Assembly (NCBI GenBank): GCA_963839165.1
Contig: CAWIUG010000005.1
Location: 1,488,001 to 1,552,000, forward strand
Source: DATFVA01 sp963839165
GTDB taxonomy: Bacteria > Bacteroidota > Ignavibacteria > Ignavibacteriales > Ignavibacteriaceae
Length of the DNA stretch: 64,000 bases
Reading direction: 5' to 3'
In this document: positions 20,088-29,252 of the stretch, piece by piece
Position numbering within the stretch: the stretch's first letter is position 1
How the letters are laid out: each line of letters opens with the position of its first letter
Made by a program: the position numbers and the translations under genes
Notes under the pieces: generated by a model
Database searches by the model: none
Seen by the model: the letters and a program-made list of their open reading frames with translations, nothing else
Told to the model about the DNA's origin: nothing

Positions 20088-20315
20088 TTCCGGTTTAAAT
20101 TTTACGAGGTAAAGTTATAAAAAAGTAAGGTGTTATGGAATTCCGCAGGTTTCGCTCATTCGCAGCCTCTCAACTCCCCATAAATGTTTTATGCTGGAAT
20201 AAGCCGGTTCCGGGAACGGAGTAGAGACGGTTCAAAGACGGTTCCACACCAATTCCTGAGGGTAATTTGTTGAAATGTTAAACAGTGGGCCTGACGTGAT
20301 ATCTTAAAAAATTTG

Positions 20316-21266
20316 CTACTCGGTATACGATCCCATTTTACCGAACTTATCGAGGCGGCCCTGGATAAGCTTATCTGGTTTGATTTTTATCAGGGCGGCC
20401 AGTTCCTCCTTAAGTATATTTTTAAGAGTTTCGGCCATGGTCTGATGGTCAGTATGAGCACCTCCAGTAGGTTCAGGTACTATTCTATCAATAATTTTTT
20501 GTTCGAGGAGATCAGGGGCGGTCAATCTCAATGCTTCCGCTGCCTGTTCCTTATAGTCCCAGCTTCTCCACAAAATACTTGAACATGATTCAGGAGAAAT
20601 CACAGAATACCAGCAGTTCTCAAGCATAAGGATCCTGTCGCCCACACCAATTCCCAGCGCGCCGCCGCTTGCACCCTCACCGATAATAACCACAATAATG
20701 GGAACAGTAAGCCGACTCATCTCAAACAAATTCTTCGCGATCGCTTCTGCCTGGCCTCTTTCCTCGGCCTCGATACCGGGGTAAGCTCCGGGGGTATCAA
20801 GCATTGTAATAACCGGTTTATTGAACTTTTCAGCGAGCTTCATCAAACGCAGAGCTTTACGATAGCCCTCAGGGTTCGGCATACCGAAGTTCCTGTAAAG
20901 ATTTGATTTAGTATCGCGTCCCTTCTGATGACCAATAATCATCACCTTGTACTCATCAAGCTCGGCAAGACCGCCCACAATCGCCTTATCATCCTTATAA
21001 TTTCTATCACCATGCAGCTCGACAAAATTATTTGTCATCCCATAAATATAATCCAGAGTAAAAGGACGGTCCGGATGCCTTGCAAGCTGAACTCTCTGCC
21101 ACCTGGTAAGATCCTTATAAATGCCTTCTTTCAATTGCCTCACCTTATCTTCAAGTTTAACAATCTCTTTTGCGATATCCATCTTATCCGAATACTTCTT
21201 CATCTCCTCAAGGCGTGACTCAAGCTCATGTATCGGTTTTTCAAAATCTAGTATTGTCTTAGCCAT
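20316..21266 (-). CDS. accA: Acetyl-CoA carboxylase carboxyltransferase subunit alpha
   Basis: 316 aa, standard length. The N-terminal helical region (PIHELESRLEEMKKY) precedes the carboxyltransferase core with ARHPDRPFTLDYI, ELHGDRNYKDD, TPGAYPGIEAEERGQAEAIA, IGEGASGGALGIGVGD and the SPESCSSILWR segment. With AccD it transfers carboxyl from biotin to acetyl-CoA, the committed step of fatty-acid synthesis. accD is not in the window. It directly abuts the degenerate sugar-transferase-like gene (one-base spacing), so it sits at the 3' end of the polysaccharide operon. Confidence 0.96.
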   Translation of the reverse strand: MAKTILDFEKPIHELESRLEEMKKYSDKMDIAKEIVKLEDKVRQLKEGIYKDLTRWQRVQLARHPDRPFTLDYIYGMTNNFVELHGDRNYKDDKAIVGGLAELDEYKVMIIGHQKGRDTKSNLYRNFGMPNPEGYRKALRLMKLAEKFNKPVITMLDTPGAYPGIEAEERGQAEAIAKNLFEMSRLTVPIIVVIIGEGASGGALGIGVGDRILMLENCWYSVISPESCSSILWRSWDYKEQAAEALRLTAPDLLEQKIIDRIVPEPTGGAHTDHQTMAETLKNILKEELAALIKIKPDKLIQGRLDKFGKMGSYTE

Positions 21267-22109
21267 TTACGAACGTTTCGTCAACATTTTGTTTAATGAT
21301 TTTGCCAGAATTTCAAGATCAAACCATATATTCTGGTTCTTTGCATACAGAATATCCAGCTTTTCCCTGTCTTTTATTCCAACATTTTCTATATACCACA
21401 ATCCTGTCAATCCTTTTTTCCCCAGGTAGAGATCCTTGTAACCGGAAGGATCTTCCGGACCTACAAAGCTCATTCTCCCCCTGAGAACTGAGGGAACCTG
21501 CAAAATAAACTTTTTAAAATCAGAATTGCGGTTACTGACTATAGCGGCCAAATATATGAAAGGATAGACTAAAAACAAAACAAACAAGGCAAGTGTAAAA
21601 TCAAGTAAAGCCTTGAAAAATTTCATTGCAGGGCTTGTTATATTGTATTTAATCCCGATCAAAGGAATTTCATCCAGCACGGAAACAGAAGCTTTACCGA
21701 CCAGGAAATCGAGGTTATTTCCGATAATTTTGAACTCGGTATTTTCATTCTGACTGGCTGAAACAACGGACATCATCTGTGAGTAGGAAAGCTCCTGAGG
21801 CGAGAAAATAACTTCATCAATACCTCTTTCACGGATTACTTTTATGATATTTTCAATACTCCCTACTACCTCCCATTCTCCGAACTTTCTGCCGATATCT
21901 TTGGATGTAAGGCTTACCAGTCCGGCAATAGTATGATAATCCATTTGTTTTGCCTTAAGTGTATCAGCGATTTTAACTGCGGTTTCGTTGATGCCGACAA
22001 TGAGCGTTTTCCTGCTTGAATACACATCATTCTTTACGCCAATTTTAAAGCCTAACTTCAGGATCACACGCCAGAGCACAAGCAGTACAAATAACAGCAG
22101 GTAGGTCAT
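21267..22109 (-). CDS. Degenerate polyprenyl-phosphate sugar transferase C-terminal part (probable frameshift partner of the upstream GT2)
   Basis: 280 aa as read from ATG 22109. Order: one membrane helix (1-20), a Rossmann-like domain (RKTLIVGINETAVKIADTL at about 33-51, to about 140), a reentrant-helix-like hydrophobic segment at 168-190, then a short tail. The tail keeps LRGRMSFVGPEDPSG, KKGLTGLW and DILYAKNQNIWFDLEILAKS, as in bacterial sugar transferases. The segment from the GPIFF-Q-R-G motif through KFRSM to the DE-PQ motif is missing, about 65 residues that contain the catalytic Asp-Glu pair (compare the intact gene at 24028). It is therefore probably not catalytic. The frame upstream of the ATG also encodes family sequence (FAYSRAIVI), implying a frame change from the GT2 gene. 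Confidence 0.75.
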   Translation of the reverse strand: MTYLLLFVLLVLWRVILKLGFKIGVKNDVYSSRKTLIVGINETAVKIADTLKAKQMDYHTIAGLVSLTSKDIGRKFGEWEVVGSIENIIKVIRERGIDEVIFSPQELSYSQMMSVVSASQNENTEFKIIGNNLDFLVGKASVSVLDEIPLIGIKYNITSPAMKFFKALLDFTLALFVLFLVYPFIYLAAIVSNRNSDFKKFILQVPSVLRGRMSFVGPEDPSGYKDLYLGKKGLTGLWYIENVGIKDREKLDILYAKNQNIWFDLEILAKSLNKMLTKRS

Positions 22110-23260
22110 AATGACAATAGCGCGGCTGTAGGCAAAATCTTTAAAAAGAATGTGAGCGCAGATAATGTAAAAAAGCTTGTAAAGACCGCCGCAAGGGTTT
22201 TCAATACCGAAAGGGTATCTCTTCTATATACCCCGAAAGCTGATGCCACGATTATATATGAAAACGCCGGGATTGTAAATACTATCGGGAAACTAAATTG
22301 AGGGAACCCTCTCCAGGTTCGCACCGACTGGTATATTGATTCAGAAATAAACAGAGAAAGATCAAATAAAATAAAATCAAGCAGTATGGCTATGAAGACA
22401 AGTTTTCTCTTTCCAAAAAAGGAAAGGATTTTTCTTATACCTATAGCTGTCCTGAGAATAAACTGAACGAGGAGAGAACTTGACAGATGTTTTCTTACGA
22501 AGAGATGCATAGCATCATAAAAAAACTTTGATTCATCGAGGCTGCTCCGTCTTGTACTCTCGCCTTTATAATGTATTATCTGGGTTTCGTGGACATAAAA
22601 AACTTTATATCCTGCCTGCTGAATACGGTAGCAGAGATCCAGATCCTCTCCATACATAAAATAGTCCTCATCAAATCCGCCAACCTTTTCATACACCTCT
22701 CTTTTCATCATCATAAATGAACCGGATATTGCATCAACCTCATATGATTCATTTTCATCTTTATAGGTAAGATTATACCTGGCAAAAAGACGTGAGTTCG
22801 GAAAAAGATTACTCAGACCGGTAACCTTGCAGAAGGATGTCCATGGGCCGGGAAAACTTCTCCTGCACGCAAGCTGCAGAGTGCCGTCAGGATTCAGGAT
22901 CTTACATCCTGCCAGTCCGGCCGGGGGATGATTTTCAAAAAAGGAGATCATTTTTATAAAGGTATCTTCACTTACAATAGCGTCGGGATTTATCAGGAGA
23001 ATATATTTTCCCTTTGCAATTTTGAGTGCCTGGTTGTTTGCTTTGCCGAAGCCGAGGTTCTTATCATTAGCAATAAGCTTCACCTCAGGAAATTTCTCTG
23101 TAATAAAATCAACGCTGCCGTCGGAAGAGGCATTATCGACAATTATAATTTCATAAGAGAGATTCCGGGCGGCTTTATGAATAGAATGGATGAGGTTCTG
23201 TAAAAATTCTTTGACGTTATAATTAACGGTAATTATGGAAAGATCCAATTCGTTCCTCAC
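22106..23260 (-). CDS. GT2 glycosyltransferase fused to sugar-transferase membrane helices
   Basis: 384 aa. Residues 1-240 are a GT-A family-2 glycosyltransferase (DLSIITVNYNVKEFLQNLIHSI, DNASSDGSVDFI, LLINPDAIV as the DxD equivalent, GEDLDLCYR). Residues 270-384 form four hydrophobic helices (LDFILFDLSLFIS, FGVYRRDTL) like the N-terminal membrane domain of polyprenyl-phosphate hexose-1-phosphate transferases. The last ten residues look random. At 22145-22139 the coding strand has T TTA AAG in frame; a -1 shift there continues as GAT TTT GCC TAC AGC CGC and joins the next gene to give a 664-aa product. It may be one gene with a frameshift. Confidence 0.85.
   Translation of the reverse strand: MRNELDLSIITVNYNVKEFLQNLIHSIHKAARNLSYEIIIVDNASSDGSVDFITEKFPEVKLIANDKNLGFGKANNQALKIAKGKYILLINPDAIVSEDTFIKMISFFENHPPAGLAGCKILNPDGTLQLACRRSFPGPWTSFCKVTGLSNLFPNSRLFARYNLTYKDENESYEVDAISGSFMMMKREVYEKVGGFDEDYFMYGEDLDLCYRIQQAGYKVFYVHETQIIHYKGESTRRSSLDESKFFYDAMHLFVRKHLSSSLLVQFILRTAIGIRKILSFFGKRKLVFIAILLDFILFDLSLFISESIYQSVRTWRGFPQFSFPIVFTIPAFSYIIVASAFGVYRRDTLSVLKTLAAVFTSFFTLSALTFFLKILPTAALLSL
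22139..22145 (-). promoter_or_regulatory. Candidate -1 frameshift site (T TTA AAG) or homopolymer indel
   Basis: The heptamer fits the X XXY YYZ slippery pattern in the reading frame of the GT2 gene, just after a T5 run (22147-22143). Slipping back one base restores the sugar-transferase family sequence into the next gene. A missing T in the run would have the same effect. No stimulatory hairpin was identified. Confidence 0.4.
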
Positions 23261-23979
23261 TAAAGAATACCGAGAGCGCTTCTGATTCTAAGCTTCCAGA
23301 CCATGAATATCGCTTCCCGGACTATCTTCTTTGACATTTTGGAAGTTCCTTTTACGCGATCCACAAAAACAATAGGGATTTCTCCAACTTTAAATCCTTT
23401 TTTCCATGCTTTGAATGTCATTTCAATCTGGAAAGCATAACCATTAGAGCTTATCTGATCAAGGCTGATTGATTCAAGTACTTTTCTCTTAAAGCATTTG
23501 AATCCGCCGGTAGCGTCCTGGATAGGCATCCCGGTAATGAACCGCGTATATTTATTTGCGAAGTAACTAAGAAGGAGTCGGCGCATCGGCCAGTTTATTA
23601 CATTTACCCCCCGCACGTACCTGCTGCCGAGCACAAGGTCATAATTCTCTGCTGCCAGAAGTAAGTTTTTAATTTCCTTAGGGTCGTGTGAAAAATCAGC
23701 ATCCATCTCGAAAATGTATTCATAATCGTGTTGAATAGCGTACTTAAATCCCGCGATATAAGCAGTACCCAGTCCAAGTTTCCTGCCGCGTTTAATTATT
23801 TTGATTCGTGAATTCTGTTTTGAAAGTTCTTCCACATAGCCGCCGGTGCCATCCGGGGAATTGTCATCAACCACGAGTATATCCAGGTCATCATATCTCT
23901 CCAGCAGCTCAGGAATCAGCCGGCTGATGTTATCCATTTCATTATATGTAGGCGTAATTATGAGAGATTTACCTGGCAT
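23260..23979 (-). CDS. Polyprenol-phosphate mannosyltransferase-like GT2 (DPM1 type)
   Basis: 239 aa, the short DPM1 form without membrane helices. Motifs: IITPTYNEMDNISRLI, VVDDNSPDGTGG, KLGLGTAYIAGFKYA, EMDADFSHDPKEI (DxD) and GSRYVRGVNVINWPMRR. This family transfers a sugar from a nucleotide donor to polyprenyl phosphate, making a lipid-linked donor. Such a donor is what GT39/PMT-like enzymes use, and one lies in this cluster at 37282-38510, a plausible link. It overlaps the next GT2 gene by one base. Confidence 0.88.
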   Translation of the reverse strand: MPGKSLIITPTYNEMDNISRLIPELLERYDDLDILVVDDNSPDGTGGYVEELSKQNSRIKIIKRGRKLGLGTAYIAGFKYAIQHDYEYIFEMDADFSHDPKEIKNLLLAAENYDLVLGSRYVRGVNVINWPMRRLLLSYFANKYTRFITGMPIQDATGGFKCFKRKVLESISLDQISSNGYAFQIEMTFKAWKKGFKVGEIPIVFVDRVKGTSKMSKKIVREAIFMVWKLRIRSALGIL

Positions 23980-24027
23980 AACTTGCTTTTATCCTGTTAC
24001 GGAAGGAAATTATTTAATTTTACTAAT

Positions 24028-25431
24028 CTAATTATAATGTCCCTTTCCAAAAAGTACAACAAAAACAGTCCGAAAAATAATCTTAAAATCCATACGAAGC
24101 GACATATTTTCAATATAAAACAGGTCGTATCTTAACTTAACCTTTACATCCTCAATCGTTTCATCATATTTATGCTTTACCTGCGCCCAGCCGGTGATGC
24201 CCGGACGAACTTTAAGCCGTCTTTTATAGTAAGGGATCTCTTCGGCAAGTTTTTCAACAAAGAAGGGTCTTTCAGGACGCGGACCCACCATACTCATTTC
24301 TCCCTTTAACACATTCACCATCTGGGGGATTTCATCAATACGGAGCATTCTTATCACTTTACCAACCCTTGTAATACGGGGGTCATCCTTAACAGACCAT
24401 ATAGGTCCTGTTCTCTTTTCGGCGTCAACGAACATCGACCGAAACTTGATCATCCGGAAAGGTTCGCCATTCATACCGCATCTTTCCTGGGTAAAGAATA
24501 TAGGTCCCCTGCTGTCAAGTTTAATAGCAATTGCTGAGATTATAACAACCGGAAAAGATACCACCAGGATCAGAAATGAGAAAAAGACATCAAAAACCCT
24601 TTTTAACTTCTTCTCCCACTCAGGCATCAGCTGAGGCATGATATCGATAAGCGGGATACCATATATCTGGGATGTTCTTGCCTGACCGCTGAGGATCTCA
24701 TAAAGGTCAGGGACGATTTTTAAACCAACATTTTTAGGTTCGCACTTACCAATAATTTCTATAAGGACATCGTTATTCTCCCTTTCAAGCGCGATTATTA
24801 CCTCTCTGATATTATTCTCATCTATTAATTTTTCAATATTATGAATAGAATCGATAACAGTAATTCCGTTCTCCTGTTTGCCTATGTTCGACTCCTTCAC
24901 AGCAACGTAACCTATTGCATCGAGTCCGAGTGCACGATGTTCCTCAAGCTGTTTACCTACCTCAACAGCCTTTTTATTATACCCTATGATGAGGGCATTT
25001 TTTCTGCCGATCCCCTTAATGAGAAGATTACGCTGAACACTTCGGATAATCAGGCGGCCGCCCCCCACGAGCAGAATGAAGAGTCCCCAGTAAATAAAAA
25101 TAAGTATCCTGTTGGCAGAGGCCACGCCGTGGAGGTAATCATCTACGAAGATAAGTATGAAGAGGATAAAAATTCCAAAAAAAGAAGCCTTAAACAGAGT
25201 TGAAATCTCGTCGAAGCGGGAGGCAGCGAACCAGGTACGGTACATGCCCACGAACGTAAAAATAATCACCCAATAGAAATAAATAATGAACATGGGGATA
25301 AAAAACTCAGGCGCCACCAGCAGTCTGAACCATCCCGACTCAACCCTCAGCTTAAAGAAAATAATGAACGCCAGGTTGATGGTAAAAAAATCGGTAAGGA
25401 GAATAATTATTTTTTCAAGTGTTTTAGACAT
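24028..25431 (-). CDS. Undecaprenyl-phosphate sugar-1-phosphate transferase (WcaJ/CpsE type)
   Basis: 467 aa, the full-length initiating enzyme. Four to five membrane helices lie in about 1-130, a CoA-binding/Rossmann-like domain (KNALIIGYNKKAVEVGKQL) at 140-250, then the catalytic domain: KRVFDVFFSFL reentrant helix, SRGPIFFTQERCG, KFRSMFVDAE, DDPRIT, the DEIPQ catalytic pair, GEMSMVGPRPERP and the C-terminal RPGITGWAQV. It loads the first sugar phosphate onto undecaprenyl phosphate at the inner membrane. All key residues are present, in contrast to the paralogue at 21267. Confidence 0.92.
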   Translation of the reverse strand: MSKTLEKIIILLTDFFTINLAFIIFFKLRVESGWFRLLVAPEFFIPMFIIYFYWVIIFTFVGMYRTWFAASRFDEISTLFKASFFGIFILFILIFVDDYLHGVASANRILIFIYWGLFILLVGGGRLIIRSVQRNLLIKGIGRKNALIIGYNKKAVEVGKQLEEHRALGLDAIGYVAVKESNIGKQENGITVIDSIHNIEKLIDENNIREVIIALERENNDVLIEIIGKCEPKNVGLKIVPDLYEILSGQARTSQIYGIPLIDIMPQLMPEWEKKLKRVFDVFFSFLILVVSFPVVIISAIAIKLDSRGPIFFTQERCGMNGEPFRMIKFRSMFVDAEKRTGPIWSVKDDPRITRVGKVIRMLRIDEIPQMVNVLKGEMSMVGPRPERPFFVEKLAEEIPYYKRRLKVRPGITGWAQVKHKYDETIEDVKVKLRYDLFYIENMSLRMDFKIIFRTVFVVLFGKGHYN

Positions 25432-25434
25432 TTT

Positions 25435-26220
25435 CTAAGGGCTCAACCTGCCCTTATATTTAATATATATATATATCAATCCTTTTAAATGTTTTAAAGA
25501 GATAGCTGAAATGAGCTTCTTCTTTGTGATTCTTTGTTCGTGATGGATCATCTTCGTAAAGGGGAAGTATTTGACTTTATAGCCCGATTTCCACATCCTT
25601 ATACAATAATCAATATCTTCAGGTCCATAGAAAATTTTATCATCGTAGACCCCTACTGCATTCATAGCTTTTCTTCTAATGAACTGGCAAGCACCGATCA
25701 GATAATCAACTTCTTTAACCGAATTGTGATCCCATTGTTTCATAATGTGTCTGGTTAAAACCTTTGAGTTTGCAATGACATTAAAATGTTCAAATCGTCT
25801 GAATATCAGAGCTAATAAGCTTGGATATCTTTTACAGCTATATTGAACAGCGCCATCTTTATCAATTAACTTTGCCCCCGCTAACCCGGTATCCGGATTC
25901 TTTTCCATAAACTCATATAACCTGAAGATAGAATTTTCTATTAATTCAATGTCAGCATCCAAGATCAGTATATATTCACCTTTAGCCATCAACATTCCCT
26001 GATTTCTGGCCGGAGCGACACCTAAATTTTTATTATTTTTCTTCAAGGTTACTTCGGGAAAATCCGTTTTCACCATTTCATATGTATTATCAGTCGAATT
26101 ATTATCAATTAAGATAATCTCAAAATTTATACCGGATGTAAATTTATAAATGGAAGTAAGACAATTCCTCAGAAGTTCCTGCATGTTCCAGGAAATGATG
26201 ATTATCGAAATTTCGATCAA
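25435..26220 (-). CDS. GT2 family glycosyltransferase
   Basis: 261 aa single GT-A domain. Motifs: ISIIIISWNMQELLRNCL, DNNSTDNTYEMV, NLGVAPARNQG, ILDADIEL (DxD metal site) and GPEDIDYCIRMW (acidic catalytic region). It resembles rhamnosyl- or hexosyltransferases of O-antigen clusters. It is three bases upstream of the WcaJ-like gene. The sugar and linkage cannot be predicted. Confidence 0.88.
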   Translation of the reverse strand: MIEISIIIISWNMQELLRNCLTSIYKFTSGINFEIILIDNNSTDNTYEMVKTDFPEVTLKKNNKNLGVAPARNQGMLMAKGEYILILDADIELIENSIFRLYEFMEKNPDTGLAGAKLIDKDGAVQYSCKRYPSLLALIFRRFEHFNVIANSKVLTRHIMKQWDHNSVKEVDYLIGACQFIRRKAMNAVGVYDDKIFYGPEDIDYCIRMWKSGYKVKYFPFTKMIHHEQRITKKKLISAISLKHLKGLIYIYIKYKGRLSP

Positions 26221-26255
26221 TTTATATGACTTATTTTGTGGAAATTATAAAAGAA

Positions 26256-27413
26256 CTATTCCAAATATAACTTTTCATACTCTTTACACATATTTTTAAC
26301 ATCGTATTTCTTAACTGCCGTTTTTCTGGCTAGAGTTCCGATATTTTTCAGCGATTCAATATTATTCAGTATGTATTTAAGTTTCTTGTGTAGATCATCA
26401 ATGTCTTCAGATTTAAATAAGAATCCGTTCACATTTTCCTCAACCATTTCCTGAAATGGAGCTATATCTGAGAACAAACAGATTCTCTCCATTAACATTG
26501 CTTCCATCGCGCTGAGACTTAATCCTTCTGTAATCGAGGGCATAACATAAACATCAAAAATATTATAAATAAGATTCAAATCTTTCCTTGGCTGGATTAT
26601 TTTGACTCGATCTGCCAAATTATATTTTCTAATTAGTCCATAAATTTCTTCTGCAATCTCTTTTTCGTGATCCCTCTCGCTGCCGAATATCAACAACTTC
26701 AGATTATATCCCTCACAAAGCAGTCTGTTGAAGGCTTCAATTAAGTATTTTTGACCTTTCCTAACAGAAAGCACTCCCACATTAGCTATTACCATTTCTT
26801 CAGGGAGAATGCCAAATTCATCTCTATACTTTTTCTGATCTAATAAATTGGGAACATACTGATCTATAGAAACCCCATTGTATATAATTTTATACTTATC
26901 CTTGCTGATTTTATCGTGCTGCATAGAGTAGTTCATAACTGATTCAGAAACGCAAATTATCTTAGTAGTAAAATAGCTGAATAGTTTATTGATTTTATGG
27001 TGATAATTATTTAACCAAAAAAATGAATTATGTAGAGTTATGATTATCTTCTTCACTCTATAAAAACGAAAAACGGCAGTTAGCAAAGCTGAGATCCTTG
27101 AGATGAAAGCCGGGAAAAAATCATGAGAATGAATTATTTCAATATTATTGACTTTTATATAGGAAGATAGTCTGAATAAACCAGTGATATTTCTATAGAT
27201 TGAACTTATACCGTGAAATCTGTTATCCAGATTAAATTCAACCATCTTTACACCCATTAATAACAGATCATCTTTAAGGAAAGTACCTTGATCGGGTTTT
27301 AATATGGCGATATGGTGATCAAATTTTTCAGTTGATAAATTTGATATGATCAGATAGACCAATTTTTCCAACCCGCCATCCCCAAGACTTGTTACAATAT
27401 GTAAAATTCTCAT
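26256..27413 (-). CDS. GT4 family glycosyltransferase
   Basis: 385 aa, GT-B fold. The N-terminal domain begins RILHIVTSLGDGGLEKLVYL (glycine-rich acceptor loop). The C-terminal domain has IANVGVLSVRKGQKYLIEAF, a VYVMPSITEGLSLSAMEAML segment with the family E-x7-E catalytic/nucleotide motif. It probably adds a sugar to the lipid-linked repeat unit on the cytoplasmic face. It overlaps the upstream GT2 gene by 4 nt. Confidence 0.9.
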   Translation of the reverse strand: MRILHIVTSLGDGGLEKLVYLIISNLSTEKFDHHIAILKPDQGTFLKDDLLLMGVKMVEFNLDNRFHGISSIYRNITGLFRLSSYIKVNNIEIIHSHDFFPAFISRISALLTAVFRFYRVKKIIITLHNSFFWLNNYHHKINKLFSYFTTKIICVSESVMNYSMQHDKISKDKYKIIYNGVSIDQYVPNLLDQKKYRDEFGILPEEMVIANVGVLSVRKGQKYLIEAFNRLLCEGYNLKLLIFGSERDHEKEIAEEIYGLIRKYNLADRVKIIQPRKDLNLIYNIFDVYVMPSITEGLSLSAMEAMLMERICLFSDIAPFQEMVEENVNGFLFKSEDIDDLHKKLKYILNNIESLKNIGTLARKTAVKKYDVKNMCKEYEKLYLE

Positions 27414-28327
27414 CTTGCAGATTTCTGTAGATATAAACTAAATGCTCTTTTATAACCTTTAATTCGTTGATTGCGTTCAATTCCAGTAAAAACAAAAGAA
27501 GTAAATACAATCCTTAGAACTAAGCCTAGAACATGGAAAAAATTTACGATATGCTTTTTACTAAAGGAATAGTGATGATCTGCATACCTGATTCGACTCG
27601 CATATCTATAATAAACGAAATCTTCATAATTTTGCTTTTGACTTTTATGATCAAGGTGAATACACCTGAATTTTGGAAAATAATAGATATCATAATCCAA
27701 TTTACGTATCCTTTCACACAGATCTATATCTTCATAATTTAGAAAATAATCAGGACTGAATCCTCCAATTTCATTCAATATTTTTCCAGGTATTATCATA
27801 CAGGCAGCACTCATCCAACTTATCCGCACAGGGTCATATTTTTCAATCCTTTTAAATAACCATACTCTGTAGAAATACCTAAGAAAATTTATCAGCATCA
27901 AAGCTTCACTTATTTCATAGAGATAACCCATACGGATCCCCGTCGAATTCTGGTAGGATTGATCTTTGTTCACTAACTTTGGACCACAGACTCCTGCCCG
28001 GGGATTTTGATGGATAAAATGTAAAATGGGACTTATAAAATCTTCAACTAATATGGTATCCGGGTTTAAAAACAGAATATTTTCACCCGTACTTTGAGCG
28101 TAAGCCTGGTTATTAGCTTGCCCGAACCCCAAATTGTTTTTATTAAAAATGAATTTTACTTCGGGGTATTTCCCCGGAAGATTTTCAATATCTCTCTCCA
28201 ATGAATTATTATCTACAACGATAATCTCATATTGTCCCGGAAGTTTCACATGATCCTTAAACGAGTTGATGCACTTCTCAACCAGGTCAGCCACATTATA
28301 ATTTATAATTATTACGGAAAGTAGCAT
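27410..28327 (-). CDS. GT2 family glycosyltransferase (rhamnosyltransferase-like)
   Basis: 305 aa. GT-A motifs: LSVIIINYNVADLVEKCI, DNNSLERDIENL, NLGFGQANNQAYAQS, LFLNPDTILV (DxD position) and LNYEDIDLCERI. This pattern (NPDT, EDIDLC) is that of WbbL-type rhamnosyltransferases, though donor specificity is inference. The stop overlaps the GT4 gene by 4 nt. Confidence 0.88.
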   Translation of the reverse strand: MLLSVIIINYNVADLVEKCINSFKDHVKLPGQYEIIVVDNNSLERDIENLPGKYPEVKFIFNKNNLGFGQANNQAYAQSTGENILFLNPDTILVEDFISPILHFIHQNPRAGVCGPKLVNKDQSYQNSTGIRMGYLYEISEALMLINFLRYFYRVWLFKRIEKYDPVRISWMSAACMIIPGKILNEIGGFSPDYFLNYEDIDLCERIRKLDYDIYYFPKFRCIHLDHKSQKQNYEDFVYYRYASRIRYADHHYSFSKKHIVNFFHVLGLVLRIVFTSFVFTGIERNQRIKGYKRAFSLYLQKSAR

Positions 28328-28364
28328 ATTTTAACTAACAGCTTCATCCAAAATTAAAATGATT

Positions 28365-29252
28365 TTAATTATCAAACGGGGAAAATTTTACTCCTCTATT
28401 ATAGTCTATGAAACCTTTAACCGCATATCTTAACTTTTTAATTCTATCTTTCTCGAACAAAAGACTTTTGATCAACATATTGCGAAAAAGAGGATATTCG
28501 TATTCGAAATAATTTGGAAAAATAGTCTTATACATATCTCTTAAATAAAATCGATTTCTGACTTTAAAATATAATCTTTTGGGAGCGTGATTATATGGGT
28601 AAAATTCCTTTCCGAAAATCTTTCTTTTTGAAACATCAGCTTCATTATGAAAAATTGGAACTGAATTTACCCTGATTACCCTATAGTTATTTTTCTTCAA
28701 TCTCATACAGTATTCTGTATCAACATAATCGATAAAAAATTCCTCCATGAATGGACCTATCTTTTCATAAGCTTCCAAATTCAATAAATTACCCGAAGTC
28801 ATAACAACAAGTTTATCTTCAATATTAACTTCCGGAACTATATGTGTTGAAATTTTATTATGATGATATGGGGATATTATACCAGCATTTGGAATGTTAA
28901 CTGCTGCTTCAATTAAGTTCATTACCATACCTGGTGAGGCTTTACTATCCTGATCCATAGTTAGCAGAAATGAATAACCCAACATTACAGCTTTTGCAGC
29001 TGCAAGGTTTAAAACTTTTCCTACTCCCAGGTTTTTTCCGTTACTTTGATAAAAACATTTTAAGTGTTTTTTAATTCTTTCTGAGAAAACGGAATTATCT
29101 TTGTCAGAATTATCAAAAACGAATAGAACTTCAACTTGTTCTATATATGATTGTATATTATCAAAAACCTTTTCATCCGGATTATATAGAATTACTACGC
29201 CGGCTATCTGGTTTTTTTTACCAGGATAGTTCAAATTAAAATCATTTATCAT
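28365..29252 (-). CDS. GT2 family glycosyltransferase (RfbF-like), tandem paralogue 1
   Basis: About 295 aa from ATG 29252. Motifs: IAGVVILYNPDEKVFDNI, FDNSDKDNSV, LLTMDQDSKAS (DxD), MTSGNLLNLEAY and FIDYVDTEYCMRL. This is the RfbF/RfbG-like rhamnosyltransferase pattern. The frame could begin at ATG 29297, but that overlaps the upstream gene by 56 nt and adds residues absent from the paralogue, so I prefer 29252. It is clearly homologous along its length to the adjacent gene at 29242-30096, indicating a tandem duplication. Confidence 0.83.
   Translation of the reverse strand: MINDFNLNYPGKKNQIAGVVILYNPDEKVFDNIQSYIEQVEVLFVFDNSDKDNSVFSERIKKHLKCFYQSNGKNLGVGKVLNLAAAKAVMLGYSFLLTMDQDSKASPGMVMNLIEAAVNIPNAGIISPYHHNKISTHIVPEVNIEDKLVVMTSGNLLNLEAYEKIGPFMEEFFIDYVDTEYCMRLKKNNYRVIRVNSVPIFHNEADVSKRKIFGKEFYPYNHAPKRLYFKVRNRFYLRDMYKTIFPNYFEYEYPLFRNMLIKSLLFEKDRIKKLRYAVKGFIDYNRGVKFSPFDN

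Noticed and set aside
20200..20245. Direct repeat AGACGGTTC and small inverted repeat GTTCCGGGAAC in the gap before accA
   Set aside because: Short, not linked to a gene start by a clear promoter, and likely chance in a 228-nt gap; no terminator tract.
22139..22147. Classic phase variation through a long homopolymer
   Set aside because: The tract is only five bases, shorter than typical slipped-strand tracts; a programmed slip, indel or error fits better.
28328..28364. Extra gene between the GT2 genes
   Set aside because: Only 37 bases with no start and ribosome-binding site pair.
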